The notes beneath the pieces were generated by a model that ran no database searches, was not told the origin of the DNA, and was given only the letters and a program-made list of their open reading frames with translations. DNA of 9,904 nucleotides from JAGZHZ01 sp963929865 (GTDB lineage: Bacteria; Bacillota; Clostridia; Lachnospirales; Lachnospiraceae), in the NCBI GenBank assembly GCA_963929865.1, contig CAWVKK010000073.1:1-9904 (forward strand), in the 5' to 3' direction. This document shows, in pieces, positions 1 through 7,555 of the stretch (within the stretch, counting starts at the first letter, position 1; each line of letters begins with the position of its first letter). Made by a program: the position numbers and the translations under genes.

Positions 1-1203
1 TTTGCCCTCACCTTCGCCAAACTCAACTTTTACGTTGATATGTCCATCCGGTTTTTTGTGGGAAAGCAGTACTACCGTCTCGACATGTTCAGTCTGAGGG
101 AACATATCAACCGGCACGATTTTTCTGACCTGGTATCCCTTTCTTGTCAGAATCCTCAGATCTCTGGCAAGCGTCTCCGGATTGCACGAGACATAGATAA
201 CTTTTTCGGGTCTCATAAGAGCCAGGCAGTCCAAAAATTCTCTGCTGCTCCCCTCTCTGGGCGGGTCCATAATCACAGCGTCCGCCTTTTCACCTGCCGC
301 TGCCATACCGACAAGAAATTTCCCCGCGTCCTGACAGTAAAACCGGATATTCGCCGCCTGATTTCTCTTAGCGTTCAGCACCGCGTCTTTTACCGCGGCA
401 GGATTTGACTCCACACCGATTACACGTTTGACGTGGTCGCCTGCGATCAGCCCGATCGTCCCGATGCCGCAGTACGCGTCGAGAATCGTCTCTGTGCCTG
501 AAAATTTTGCAAGCTCAATCACCTTTCGGTACAGCGTCTCGGTCTGCACCGGATTGACCTGGTAAAACGATTTTGACGAAATCCGGAATACCTTTCCGCA
601 TAGGGTATCCTCGATGTATCCCTTTCCGTACAGGACATGTTCCCGTTCACCCAAAATCATGCTCGTCTGTCTGTCGTTGATATTGTGAATGACCGTTGTG
701 ATTTCCGGATGGCGTTCTCTCAGCGCCCTGACAAAATGATTTTTTGACGGAAAGACGGGCGAGCCTGTCACCAGAACCACCATCACCTCTTTGCTCGCAA
801 ACCCGGTTTTCACTAGAGCGTGGCGGAATAGACCGTATCCCGTGTCTTCGTCGTACGTCTTAATCTTAAACGAATGGAGCAGCTCTCTGATCGTGACGAT
901 AATCTGATCCGCTGCCTCTGACTGGATCATACATGCGTCCACCGGCACGATCTTATGCGTCCCTTCCTGGTAAAATCCGGAGACGATCTTCTTCTGTCTC
1001 GTATATCCAAAAACCGCATGGGCCTTATTCCGGTAATGCCACGGATCCTTCATCCCGATTATCGGCGACACCCTTCCAAATGGCTTTAAAAGCTCCTGCA
1101 CTCTTTTCTGCTTCCACACCAGCTGCTGCTCATACGTCATCCTCTGGAGCTGGCATCCGCCGCATTTTTTCTGATAAGGAGAAATCTTTCTTTTCTCTTC
1201 CAT
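1..1203 (-). CDS. rlmD: 23S rRNA (uracil-5-)-methyltransferase, RlmD/RumA family (3' end cut by window)
   Basis: TrmA/RumA-family enzyme that methylates C5 of a uridine in 23S rRNA using S-adenosylmethionine. The 401 visible residues are in frame to the window edge. Seen: CGGC at 14-17 and C91 (iron-sulfur ligands in the family), AdoMet motif LDAYCGIGT 241-249, DPPR 313-316, nucleophile C340 in VSCNPETLARD, and general base E375 in HVETV. There is no N-terminal TRAM domain. The first Fe-S cysteine of the usual Cx5CxxC is Ser8 here. The protein continues at least 20 residues past HVETVVLLS, where most relatives end, so a C-terminal extension is likely. The ATG at 1203 is chosen because the CGGC motif follows closely; its ribosome site (GAGAAAAG) is weak, and an 8-codon reading frame (1212-1238) lies just ahead of it. 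Alternative: RlmCD-type specificity; the target base cannot be read from sequence. Confidence 0.92.
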   Translation of the reverse strand, partial: MEEKRKISPYQKKCGGCQLQRMTYEQQLVWKQKRVQELLKPFGRVSPIIGMKDPWHYRNKAHAVFGYTRQKKIVSGFYQEGTHKIVPVDACMIQSEAADQIIVTIRELLHSFKIKTYDEDTGYGLFRHALVKTGFASKEVMVVLVTGSPVFPSKNHFVRALRERHPEITTVIHNINDRQTSMILGEREHVLYGKGYIEDTLCGKVFRISSKSFYQVNPVQTETLYRKVIELAKFSGTETILDAYCGIGTIGLIAGDHVKRVIGVESNPAAVKDAVLNAKRNQAANIRFYCQDAGKFLVGMAAAGEKADAVIMDPPREGSSREFLDCLALMRPEKVIYVSCNPETLARDLRILTRKGYQVRKIVPVDMFPQTEHVETVVLLSHKKPDGHINVKVEFGEGEGK

Positions 1204-1238
1204 CTTTTCTCTTACTCTTCTCTTACTTTTTCTTTCAT

Positions 1239-1266
1239 TTCTATGTAAACCGTTCTATGTAAACCG
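1239..1266. repeat. Perfect 14-bp tandem duplication
   Basis: The unit TTCTATGTAAACCG occurs twice in a row (1239-1252 and 1253-1266) in the gap between the membrane protein gene and rlmD. It probably arose by slippage or local duplication. No function is evident. Confidence 0.85.
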
Positions 1267-1358
1267 CCCCGCCTCTCAAGAGCGGAGCTTTCTGTTTCCG
1301 CCTGCCGATAGCTTTGCGGCAGCTCTTCTCTTCCCCCGTACGTCTCTTCGCGGCAGCC

Positions 1359-1889
1359 CTACTGCAAAAATCTGCGGTATTTTCCCCAGACGGCATCCTG
1401 AAAATAGCAGTACGCTTTATCAAACAAAAATAAAATCACCTGTCCGCCCAGCGCCAGCGCCGCGATCATCTCTGCGCCGTAGATCCCACTGTAAAACAGT
1501 CTTGGCAGGAAAATCACCGCCGGGATATACATGGCGTTAAACAGCAGATATTTGATCGCCCAAAACAGCCGCGTCCAGTTTTTCTGAGGATTTTTTCGAT
1601 ACAGACCATGCCAGACTGCATCCGAAGCCCAGATATAGAACGCCATCATTCCATATGTGATACAGTATAATTTATCCGGCGCCAAAAGCAGCCCTAAGCA
1701 TTCGCTGGCTGCAAAAAACGCAAACCCAAGCGTCAAACCGCATTCTCTCACTGCGATTCCTGTACAGAACGACGCCGCCGCAAGCAAAAATAAGGTGCTG
1801 AAATCAAGAGTTTTGCTCAGCACCAATAAAATCTCGCAAATTGCGAGAAGCAATCCCAAAAACGATATCTTTTTCGCGTTTATATGCAT
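1359..1889 (-). CDS. Multi-pass membrane protein of unknown function, third gene of the DUF5685/J-domain cassette
   Basis: I do not recognise a named family. The 176-residue product is strongly hydrophobic, with about five or six membrane segments (roughly 8-24, 30-47, 51-70, 74-93, 109-129, 136-156). Short basic stretches follow, such as YRKNPQKNW near 97-105 and the C-terminal YRRFLQ. The ATG at 1889 is chosen over upstream in-frame starts because GGAGGAG lies 10 bases before it and because the next in-frame start lies deep inside the J-domain gene. The start overlaps the end of the J-domain gene by 10 bases, so the two are probably translationally coupled. The neighbour suggests it is a membrane partner or client of the J-protein, but that is inference. 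No enzymatic motif is visible. Confidence 0.8.
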   Translation of the reverse strand: MHINAKKISFLGLLLAICEILLVLSKTLDFSTLFLLAAASFCTGIAVRECGLTLGFAFFAASECLGLLLAPDKLYCITYGMMAFYIWASDAVWHGLYRKNPQKNWTRLFWAIKYLLFNAMYIPAVIFLPRLFYSGIYGAEMIAALALGGQVILFLFDKAYCYFQDAVWGKYRRFLQ

Positions 1890-2488
1890 GGGCACAGATC
1901 TCCTCCCATACACTCGCACAGAGAATCCGCGCACCATAAATCACAGCAGAAGTTTCCCGTCGTCAGTCCCCCGCCGCCGTACTGTCTTCCTGCTCCCTGG
2001 TAGCGGTTCCCTCTCATTTTCAGCTGGTTTAAAAATCCTCTGTATTCCATGTTTCCCGGCTCCATGGCTGCTGCCCGCTCAGCATGGTTCATCGCGTCCA
2101 GGTTATTTCCGATCCCGGAGCTTGCGACTGCGTAATAGTAATGCCACTGCGCGGTCTGGGCGGAAATTCTCGACAGAAGGTTCAGCGCTTCCTGATAGTG
2201 ACCGGAACTGATATAATTGCGTACCGCCCCCATCTCCACGCTCGCCGTATCTCCGCTGCTCGAGGAACTCTGATAAGATCTTCCGGAAAATCCATGCTCT
2301 CTTTCATCCATGATCTGTTTATATGCTTCCTGCACTTCTTTAAATTTTTCTTCCGCCAGATCGGACAGAGGATTATTGACATACGAATCCGGATGGTATT
2401 TCCTGCTCAATTCTCTGTATGCTCTTTTCACCTCGTCGTTCGACGCCTTCGGCGAAATGCCTAATACTTTATATGGATCACTTATCAT
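1880..2488 (-). CDS. Short J-domain protein with TPR-like segment and cysteine-rich tail
   Basis: A 202-residue DnaJ-type co-chaperone, expected to stimulate the ATPase of a DnaK-like Hsp70. The J domain spans about residues 4-65 (DPYKVLGISPKAS start) with the diagnostic HPD at 32-34. A Ser/Gly-rich linker (68-80) leads to a helical TPR-like segment (about 87-150, GHYQEALNLL and LDAMNHAERAAAMEP), then a Gly-rich stretch and a tail with seven cysteines between 181 and 201. The canonical DnaJ zinc-finger and C-terminal substrate domains are absent, so it is a class C J-protein. The start ATG at 2488 has AAGGAAG upstream and lies inside the last codons of the DUF5685 gene (11-base overlap). The tail could bind metal or be lipid-modified or disulfide-linked; none of these can be decided from sequence. 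Confidence 0.9.
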   Translation of the reverse strand: MISDPYKVLGISPKASNDEVKRAYRELSRKYHPDSYVNNPLSDLAEEKFKEVQEAYKQIMDEREHGFSGRSYQSSSSSGDTASVEMGAVRNYISSGHYQEALNLLSRISAQTAQWHYYYAVASSGIGNNLDAMNHAERAAAMEPGNMEYRGFLNQLKMRGNRYQGAGRQYGGGGLTTGNFCCDLWCADSLCECMGGDLCPCI

Positions 2489-3332
2489 CTCTATTTTCTT
2501 CCTTCTTCTCTATACTTTTCTTTTTTCGTATGGTCTGATACCGGTTCCAGACTCCCGCGTACAGAATATTCCGCAAAATCTCAATGTTCTCTACACATGG
2601 AAGCTTTTCAAAATGTTCCGTACACTCTGCCATCATCATAGTTAGCATTTCACAGCACTTTTCCTCAAACTGCTCTTCCCCGCTTACCCTCAGCAGCGGA
2701 TTGTAATTGTGCTGCTTGCGGTCTTTTTCCAGATCCTCATAGGCGTCCATCAGATAGATAAATTTCCCCAGGTAAAAGCCTGTCTTTCTCAGCTCCTCTT
2801 CCCAGACGTCCCTGCGGTAGACCATCAGCTCCTCCATCAGTTTTCCAAAGCTCCCGGAAACCTTATCCAGATTTTGTTCTCCCTCTCTCTCCAGATCGGA
2901 AAGCTCTCTGAGACATCTCTCAATCTGTGCGCATTTTTTCGGATACCGGCTTTTGACTTTCTCATATCTTCTGTGAAAGCTTCGAATTCCGACCATCGCC
3001 TTTTTTTTGTGTTCATCCTTCCAGTCATCCACAAAATGGTGATACGACAGCGCGATATTCATGTCCGCCCCGTACTCCGTAATCTCGTTGATCAGGATCT
3101 CCTTTTTCTGGACAGGGTGAACCCCGCAGCGGCAGATTGCCTTTTTCGTGGGACATTCATACAGCGACGTCAGCAGCAGAATAAGAAAGGTCATATCGTA
3201 CGTCAGGGTCATCTGCCCTGAGATGCCGTATTTCTTTTTCAGCATTCTGCAAAGCCCGCAGTAGTAGGCACGGTAAGTGGAAAAATCTTTGATTTTCATC
3301 TCCGGTTTGTAAATCGTAACATATCCAAACAT
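2478..3332 (-). CDS. DUF5685 family protein, first gene of the cassette
   Basis: A 284-residue, largely alpha-helical, soluble-looking protein beginning MFGYVTIYKPEMKI, the typical start of the uncharacterised DUF5685 family. Seen: YCGLC with C25 and C28, a further Cys cluster (C60, C67, C69 with H72), DDWKD at 102-106 after HHF, and D196, D200 and D204 in a spaced acidic motif, followed by KQHNYNPLL. There is no signal peptide or membrane helix; the C-terminus is Lys/Glu-rich. The ATG at 3332 is preferred to upstream in-frame starts because the family begins here, AGGGG lies 8 bases ahead, and the promoter at 3369-3397 would put an upstream start outside the transcript. Function is unknown; the two acidic motifs recall all-alpha isoprenoid synthases, which is only a hypothesis. 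Confidence 0.88.
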   Translation of the reverse strand: MFGYVTIYKPEMKIKDFSTYRAYYCGLCRMLKKKYGISGQMTLTYDMTFLILLLTSLYECPTKKAICRCGVHPVQKKEILINEITEYGADMNIALSYHHFVDDWKDEHKKKAMVGIRSFHRRYEKVKSRYPKKCAQIERCLRELSDLEREGEQNLDKVSGSFGKLMEELMVYRRDVWEEELRKTGFYLGKFIYLMDAYEDLEKDRKQHNYNPLLRVSGEEQFEEKCCEMLTMMMAECTEHFEKLPCVENIEILRNILYAGVWNRYQTIRKKKSIEKKEENRDDK

Positions 3333-3368
3333 AGACTTCGCCCCTGCTTCCATAAAATACTTTGTTTT

Positions 3369-3397
3369 AGTGTACACGATTCCCCGTGTTTTGTAAA
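3369..3397 (-). promoter_or_regulatory. Sigma-A-type promoter of the DUF5685 cassette
   Basis: On the minus strand TTTACA (3392-3397) and TACACT (3369-3374) are separated by exactly 17 bases. The predicted start site near 3362 gives a leader of about 30 bases before the ATG at 3332. It lies between the hydrolase stop codon and the DUF5685 start, so the cassette has its own promoter even if there is read-through from the exporter operon. Confidence 0.7.
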
Positions 3398-3455
3398 GTA
3401 TCCAATTCTGCATGAATTCGATTTTTGCGCTTTCCAAAGACAGACCGGTTCTGTG

Positions 3456-3974
3456 TTATACAATACGGATCTGGCACATTTCCATGGATTTGAGAGCGTT
3501 TTCGTGGCTTTTTGGCGTCACTCCGGCGCAGCAGGAGCTGTCTGCCGCAATCGGAATCTCCGGAAATGCCGCCTTTAAAATCATCGCGTTTGAGATGACG
3601 CAGATGTCCGTACACAGCCCGACCAGCTCGATCGACTCGATCTGACCTTCCTTTGCCAGTTCATGCGCCAGCTCCAGCGATCCAAACGTATTTTTTTCAA
3701 AAAATCTGGCTCCCTTTTCGCGCGCCGCTCTCTCGATGGAGGGTTCCATCTCCCACCCTTGCGTGCCTTTGATGCAGTGCAGAACCGGAAGGTTTTTTCC
3801 CTCCTGCGTCTCCAGATAATTGCTTAAGTGCGTGTCTTTTGTACAGCAGATTTCTCCGTCAAACGACTCTATTTTTTTCCTCACCTTCTCCACAATCTGC
3901 TGCGCTTCTTTTGTTCCGAGTGAGCCGTCGATAAAATCCCTCTGCATGTCAACTACAATCAAAATTTTTTTCAT
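3456..3974 (-). CDS. Isochorismatase-family cysteine hydrolase, nicotinamidase-like
   Basis: A 172-residue cysteine amidohydrolase. The catalytic triad of the family is intact: D9 (VVDMQRDF), K94 (FEKNTFGS) and C125 (GLCTDICV). D47 and H49 (KDTHL) plus H66 (LHCIKGT) match the metal-binding positions of PncA-type nicotinamidases, so nicotinamide to nicotinate for NAD salvage is the best guess. It is third in the exporter operon, 24 bases after the ABC stop codon, with AAGGAGG about 10 bases before the ATG. The pairing with an exporter is unusual for PncA and leaves room for another amide or isochorismate-like substrate. No clear terminator follows; only a weak 5-bp hairpin lies next to the stop codon. 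Confidence 0.87.
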   Translation of the reverse strand: MKKILIVVDMQRDFIDGSLGTKEAQQIVEKVRKKIESFDGEICCTKDTHLSNYLETQEGKNLPVLHCIKGTQGWEMEPSIERAAREKGARFFEKNTFGSLELAHELAKEGQIESIELVGLCTDICVISNAMILKAAFPEIPIAADSSCCAGVTPKSHENALKSMEMCQIRIV

Positions 3975-3998
3975 GGTCTTTCTTCCTCCTTATCCTGC

Positions 3999-5771
3999 TT
4001 ATATCGCCTTTTTCTGCGGCTGCCGGTCTTCAAACTGACTGTTGTACAGCTTCGCGTAAAATCCCTGTTTCTTCATCAGGCTCTCATGATTTCCCTGTTC
4101 AATCACGCTTCCGTCTTTCATGACCAAAATGACGTCCGCTTCCCGTATCGTAGAGAGACGGTGCGCGACGATAAAGCTGGTTCTTCCCTTCATCATCTTC
4201 GCAAAAGCGTCTTGAATCTTAATCTCTGTTCTCGTGTCAATCGATGAGGTAGCCTCGTCCAGAATCAGCATCGGGGGCAGGCACAGCATTACTCTGGCAA
4301 TGCACAGAATCTGTTTTTGTCCCTGCGAGAGCATACCGCCGTCTTCCGTGATGACCGTGTCGTACCCCTGCGGCAGTCTCTTGATAAAACTGTGGGCGTG
4401 GGCGAGCTTGGCTGCCTGTAAAATTTCCTCTTCTGTTGCATCCGGCTTTCCCATTTTTATGTTGTCGCGGATTGTTCCGGTTTTTAGCCACGTATCCTGC
4501 AGAACCATCCCGTAGCTTGTCCGCAGACTCTTTCTCGTCACGCCGCGGATATCCTCATTTTCTACAAAAATAGCGCCGTCCGTCACATCGTAGAAGCGCA
4601 TCAGAAGGTTAATCATTGTCGTCTTTCCGCATCCGGTCGGTCCCACAATCGCGATTCTCTGCCCCGGCTTTACCTTCAGGTTAAAATTTTCAATCAGCTT
4701 CTGTCCCGGCACATAGGAAAATTTTACGCCGCGCAGTTCTACGTTTCCTTTTACATTTTTAAGCGCCCTGGCGTCTGCGGCTTCAGGAATCTGCGGTTCT
4801 TCTTCAATCAGCTCGAAAATTCTCGCCGCGCAGGCAAGCGCATTTTGAAATTCCGTCACAACGCCTGAAATCTCGTTAAACGGTTTTGTATACTGGTTTG
4901 CGTAGCTTAAAAAGCTTGAAAGCTGTCCTACGCTGATCCCTCCTGTGATAGCGGAAAGCGCTCCGGTAATTCCGACTCCCGTATACACAAGGCTGTTGAT
5001 GAAACGTGTGGAGGGATTCGTCAAAGAAGAAAAGAAAATGGCTTTTAGGGAATATTTTCCCAGCTTTTCATTGATCTCGTCAAATTTCTCCATCGCATCC
5101 TTTTGATGGTTGAATGCCTGGACCACTTTCTGATTTCCAATCATCTCATCGATCAGGGCCGTCTGTTCTCCTCTTGTCTCCGACTGAAGCTTAAACATTT
5201 TGTACGTTCTCTTCGCAATGAAGCTCGCCACAAAAAAGGAAACCGGGGTGATTACCACAACTACAAGCGTAATTTTGACGTCAACGCTCAGCATAAACAA
5301 AAGCGTTCCCAAAATGGTGAGCACTCCCGTAAACAGCTGGGTAAATCCCATTAAAAGTCCGTCTGAAAACTGATCGACGTCAGCGATCACACGGCTTACA
5401 ATCTCTCCGTACGAATGCTGGTCAATGTATTTCAGCGGCAGGATTTCAATCTTCTCAAATGCCTCCTGCCGGATATCCCGAATAACCTGATACGCAATCT
5501 TGTTGTTGCTGATATTCATAATCCACTGTGCCGCCGCCGTCAGACCAATGATAACCGCCATCTTTTTCAAGATTTCGAAAATCGCTGCAAAATCTACTTT
5601 TCCCGGCTCCAGAATATAGTCGATCGCATTTCCGGTCAGAATGGGAAGATACAGCGTAAGGGCGACCGATATGGCGGCCGTCAAAACCGAGAGCGTGACA
5701 TAAATCCAATATTTTTTTATCCGCTGCAGAACTTTCCTTAAGGTCTCTTTTTGATTCACTTTTGCGCGCAT
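3999..5771 (-). CDS. Heterodimeric ABC exporter, catalytically competent subunit (LmrD/BmrD/TM288-like)
   Basis: A 590-residue half-transporter: an N-terminal type IV exporter membrane domain (helices from about residue 22 to 315) followed by an ATPase domain (about 342-580). Seen: Walker A GPTGCGKT 377-384, Q-loop Q425, signature LSQGQ 481-485, Walker B MLILDE with catalytic E506, and switch H537 (VAHRLST). The LSQGQ variant is expected where this subunit completes its partner's degenerate ATP site. It begins 35 bases after the partner gene, with AAGGAGG about 10 bases before the ATG at 5771. It acts in the cytoplasmic membrane as an ATP-driven exporter of drugs, lipids or metabolites; the substrate cannot be told. 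It is similar in layout to LmrCD, BmrCD and TM287/288. Confidence 0.93.
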   Translation of the reverse strand: MRAKVNQKETLRKVLQRIKKYWIYVTLSVLTAAISVALTLYLPILTGNAIDYILEPGKVDFAAIFEILKKMAVIIGLTAAAQWIMNISNNKIAYQVIRDIRQEAFEKIEILPLKYIDQHSYGEIVSRVIADVDQFSDGLLMGFTQLFTGVLTILGTLLFMLSVDVKITLVVVVITPVSFFVASFIAKRTYKMFKLQSETRGEQTALIDEMIGNQKVVQAFNHQKDAMEKFDEINEKLGKYSLKAIFFSSLTNPSTRFINSLVYTGVGITGALSAITGGISVGQLSSFLSYANQYTKPFNEISGVVTEFQNALACAARIFELIEEEPQIPEAADARALKNVKGNVELRGVKFSYVPGQKLIENFNLKVKPGQRIAIVGPTGCGKTTMINLLMRFYDVTDGAIFVENEDIRGVTRKSLRTSYGMVLQDTWLKTGTIRDNIKMGKPDATEEEILQAAKLAHAHSFIKRLPQGYDTVITEDGGMLSQGQKQILCIARVMLCLPPMLILDEATSSIDTRTEIKIQDAFAKMMKGRTSFIVAHRLSTIREADVILVMKDGSVIEQGNHESLMKKQGFYAKLYNSQFEDRQPQKKAI

Positions 5772-5806
5772 CGTATCACATCCTCCTTTTTCTTTCCGCT
5801 GTTTTT

Positions 5807-7555
5807 CTATTGCGCACTCTGATGCTGAAACTGAGAATTATAGATCTCCTGATAGACGCGGCAGTTTTCCAAAAGCTCTTTGTGCGTCCCGATTCCCACC
5901 GCCTCTCCGTCATCGAGTACGACAATCTGATCTGCGTGCTGAATGGACGATGTTCTCTGCGAGACAATAAAAACGGTTGTGTCTCCTTCCATATCCCGGA
6001 TTGCATGGCGCAGATTGGCATCTGTTGCAAAATCCAGCGCTGAGGCGCTGTCGTCTAAAATTAAGATCTCCGGCTTCTTCACAATCGCTCTCGCGATCGT
6101 CAGTCTCTGCTTCTGCCCGCCTGAGAGGTTTTTCCCGCCCTGCTCGATGACGGCGTCAAGCCCGTCTTTTTTGCCCTGCACAATGTCAAATGCCTGCGCC
6201 GTTTTCAGTGCGTCATTCATTTCTTCTTCCGTTGCGTCTTCTTTTCCCCACGCCAGATTTTCCCGAATTGTGCCGCGGAACAGAACAGCTTTTTGCATGA
6301 CCATGCCGATCTTATCTCTCAGCTGCCAGACCGGATATTCCTTTACATCCTGTCCGTTTACCAAAACTTTTCCCTGCGTGGCGTCATAAAAGCGTGGAAT
6401 CAGGTGGACAAATGATGTCTTTCCTGAGCCTGTTCCTCCGATGATTCCGATTGTCTGTCCTCTTTTTACTTTCAGATTGATATGGGAGAGTGAATTGCCC
6501 CCCGCATTTTGATAGCATAGACTGACGTCCTGAAATTCAACCGCCAGCTCCTCTTTCTTTTTGGTTTTTGCTTCTTTTGTCTCCTTGTATTGCCCCGCAT
6601 ATTCTTTCAGAGTCGATTTCACCTCTAAGACGCTCTCGATTCGGTTTGCGCACGCAAATGCCTTTGTCACGGTAATAATCAGGTTTGCCAGCTTAATCAG
6701 CTCAATCAGAATCTGCGACATATAATTGACGAGCGCGATCACTTCCCCTTGCGTGATGCTGCCGAGGTTGACCTCCACTCCTCCCTGCCAGATCAAAGCG
6801 ACCACAGCGGCGTTGATGATGACATAAGTGATCGGATTCATCAGCCCTGAAATCTTTCCCACATACGTCTGAATCCTTGTCAGGCTTTGATTTTTTTCCT
6901 GAAATCGGGCTTTTTCTTCTTTCTCTTTTCCAAAAGCGCGGATGACGCGGACTCCTGTCAGGTTTTCTCTTGTCACGCCCAGCACGCCGTCCAGCGCCGC
7001 CTGCACCTTTTTATAGAGCGGGATCGTGATCAGCATAATTCCAAATACCACGATTGAAAGCAGCGGAATGGTGACCACAAAAACCATCGCGGCTTTTACA
7101 TCAATGGTAAACGCCATAACCATCGCGCCGAATACGATGAACGGCGAGCGCAGAAAAAGACGCAGAACCAGATTGACTCCGGACTGCACCTGGTTGATAT
7201 CGCTTGTCATTCTCGTAATCAGAGTGGAGGTGCCGATCGTGTCCATCTCCGTAAACGAAAGAGACTGAATATGGTGAAACAGAGCATGTCTCAATTTTGT
7301 CGAGAATCCGACGGCTGCCTTCGCCGCAAAGTACTGCGCTGTGATCGAGCACACCAGACCGATGACTCCCAGACCAATCATGACAAGACACATGGTGATA
7401 ATGTACTTCTGGTCTCCGTGTGCAATGCCCCGGTCGATAATCGCCGCCATGACAAGGGGAACAAAAAGTTCAAAGGAAGCTTCCAGAAGTTTGAACAGCG
7501 GTCCCAGCACGCTTTCTTTTTTGTAGTCCTTTAGATAAACGAGTAATCCCTTCAT
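5807..7555 (-). CDS. Heterodimeric ABC exporter, degenerate-site subunit (LmrC/BmrC/TM287-like)
   Basis: A 582-residue half-transporter with the membrane domain at about 15-305 and the ATPase domain at about 337-575. Seen: Walker A GGTGSGKT 373-380, Q-loop Q421, canonical signature LSGGQ 477-481, but Walker B ILILDD with D502 where the catalytic Glu should be, and Q533 (VSQRTSS) in place of the switch His. This is the known asymmetric arrangement: this subunit's own ATP site hydrolyses poorly while its LSGGQ completes the active site of the downstream partner. A charged KETKEAKTKKKEE linker (325-336) joins the domains. It is the first gene of the operon; AGGAG lies just before the ATG at 7555. 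It is divergent from a LysR-type regulator, the probable controller. Confidence 0.93.
   Translation of the reverse strand: MKGLLVYLKDYKKESVLGPLFKLLEASFELFVPLVMAAIIDRGIAHGDQKYIITMCLVMIGLGVIGLVCSITAQYFAAKAAVGFSTKLRHALFHHIQSLSFTEMDTIGTSTLITRMTSDINQVQSGVNLVLRLFLRSPFIVFGAMVMAFTIDVKAAMVFVVTIPLLSIVVFGIMLITIPLYKKVQAALDGVLGVTRENLTGVRVIRAFGKEKEEKARFQEKNQSLTRIQTYVGKISGLMNPITYVIINAAVVALIWQGGVEVNLGSITQGEVIALVNYMSQILIELIKLANLIITVTKAFACANRIESVLEVKSTLKEYAGQYKETKEAKTKKKEELAVEFQDVSLCYQNAGGNSLSHINLKVKRGQTIGIIGGTGSGKTSFVHLIPRFYDATQGKVLVNGQDVKEYPVWQLRDKIGMVMQKAVLFRGTIRENLAWGKEDATEEEMNDALKTAQAFDIVQGKKDGLDAVIEQGGKNLSGGQKQRLTIARAIVKKPEILILDDSASALDFATDANLRHAIRDMEGDTTVFIVSQRTSSIQHADQIVVLDDGEAVGIGTHKELLENCRVYQEIYNSQFQHQSAQ

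Noticed and set aside
1302..1322. Hairpin CTGCCG/CGGCAG after the membrane protein gene as terminator
   Set aside because: Six-pair stem with a 9-base loop but no following U-tract on the minus strand; read-through into rlmD is possible.
1241..1423. A 60-codon minus-strand frame in the gap ahead of rlmD
   Set aside because: It overlaps the end of the membrane protein gene, is basic and featureless, and has no start signal.
1657..2211. A 184-codon plus-strand frame opposite the membrane protein and J-protein genes
   Set aside because: Low-complexity antisense of two well-supported genes, with no ribosome site or domain pattern.
3333..3437. N-terminal extension of the DUF5685 protein by 35 residues
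   Set aside because: The family starts MFGYV, a ribosome site precedes that ATG, and the predicted promoter lies inside the extension.
3440..3454. Hairpin ACAGA/TCTGT after the hydrolase stop as operon terminator
   Set aside because: Only 5 bp of stem and no U-tract; it is too weak to call.
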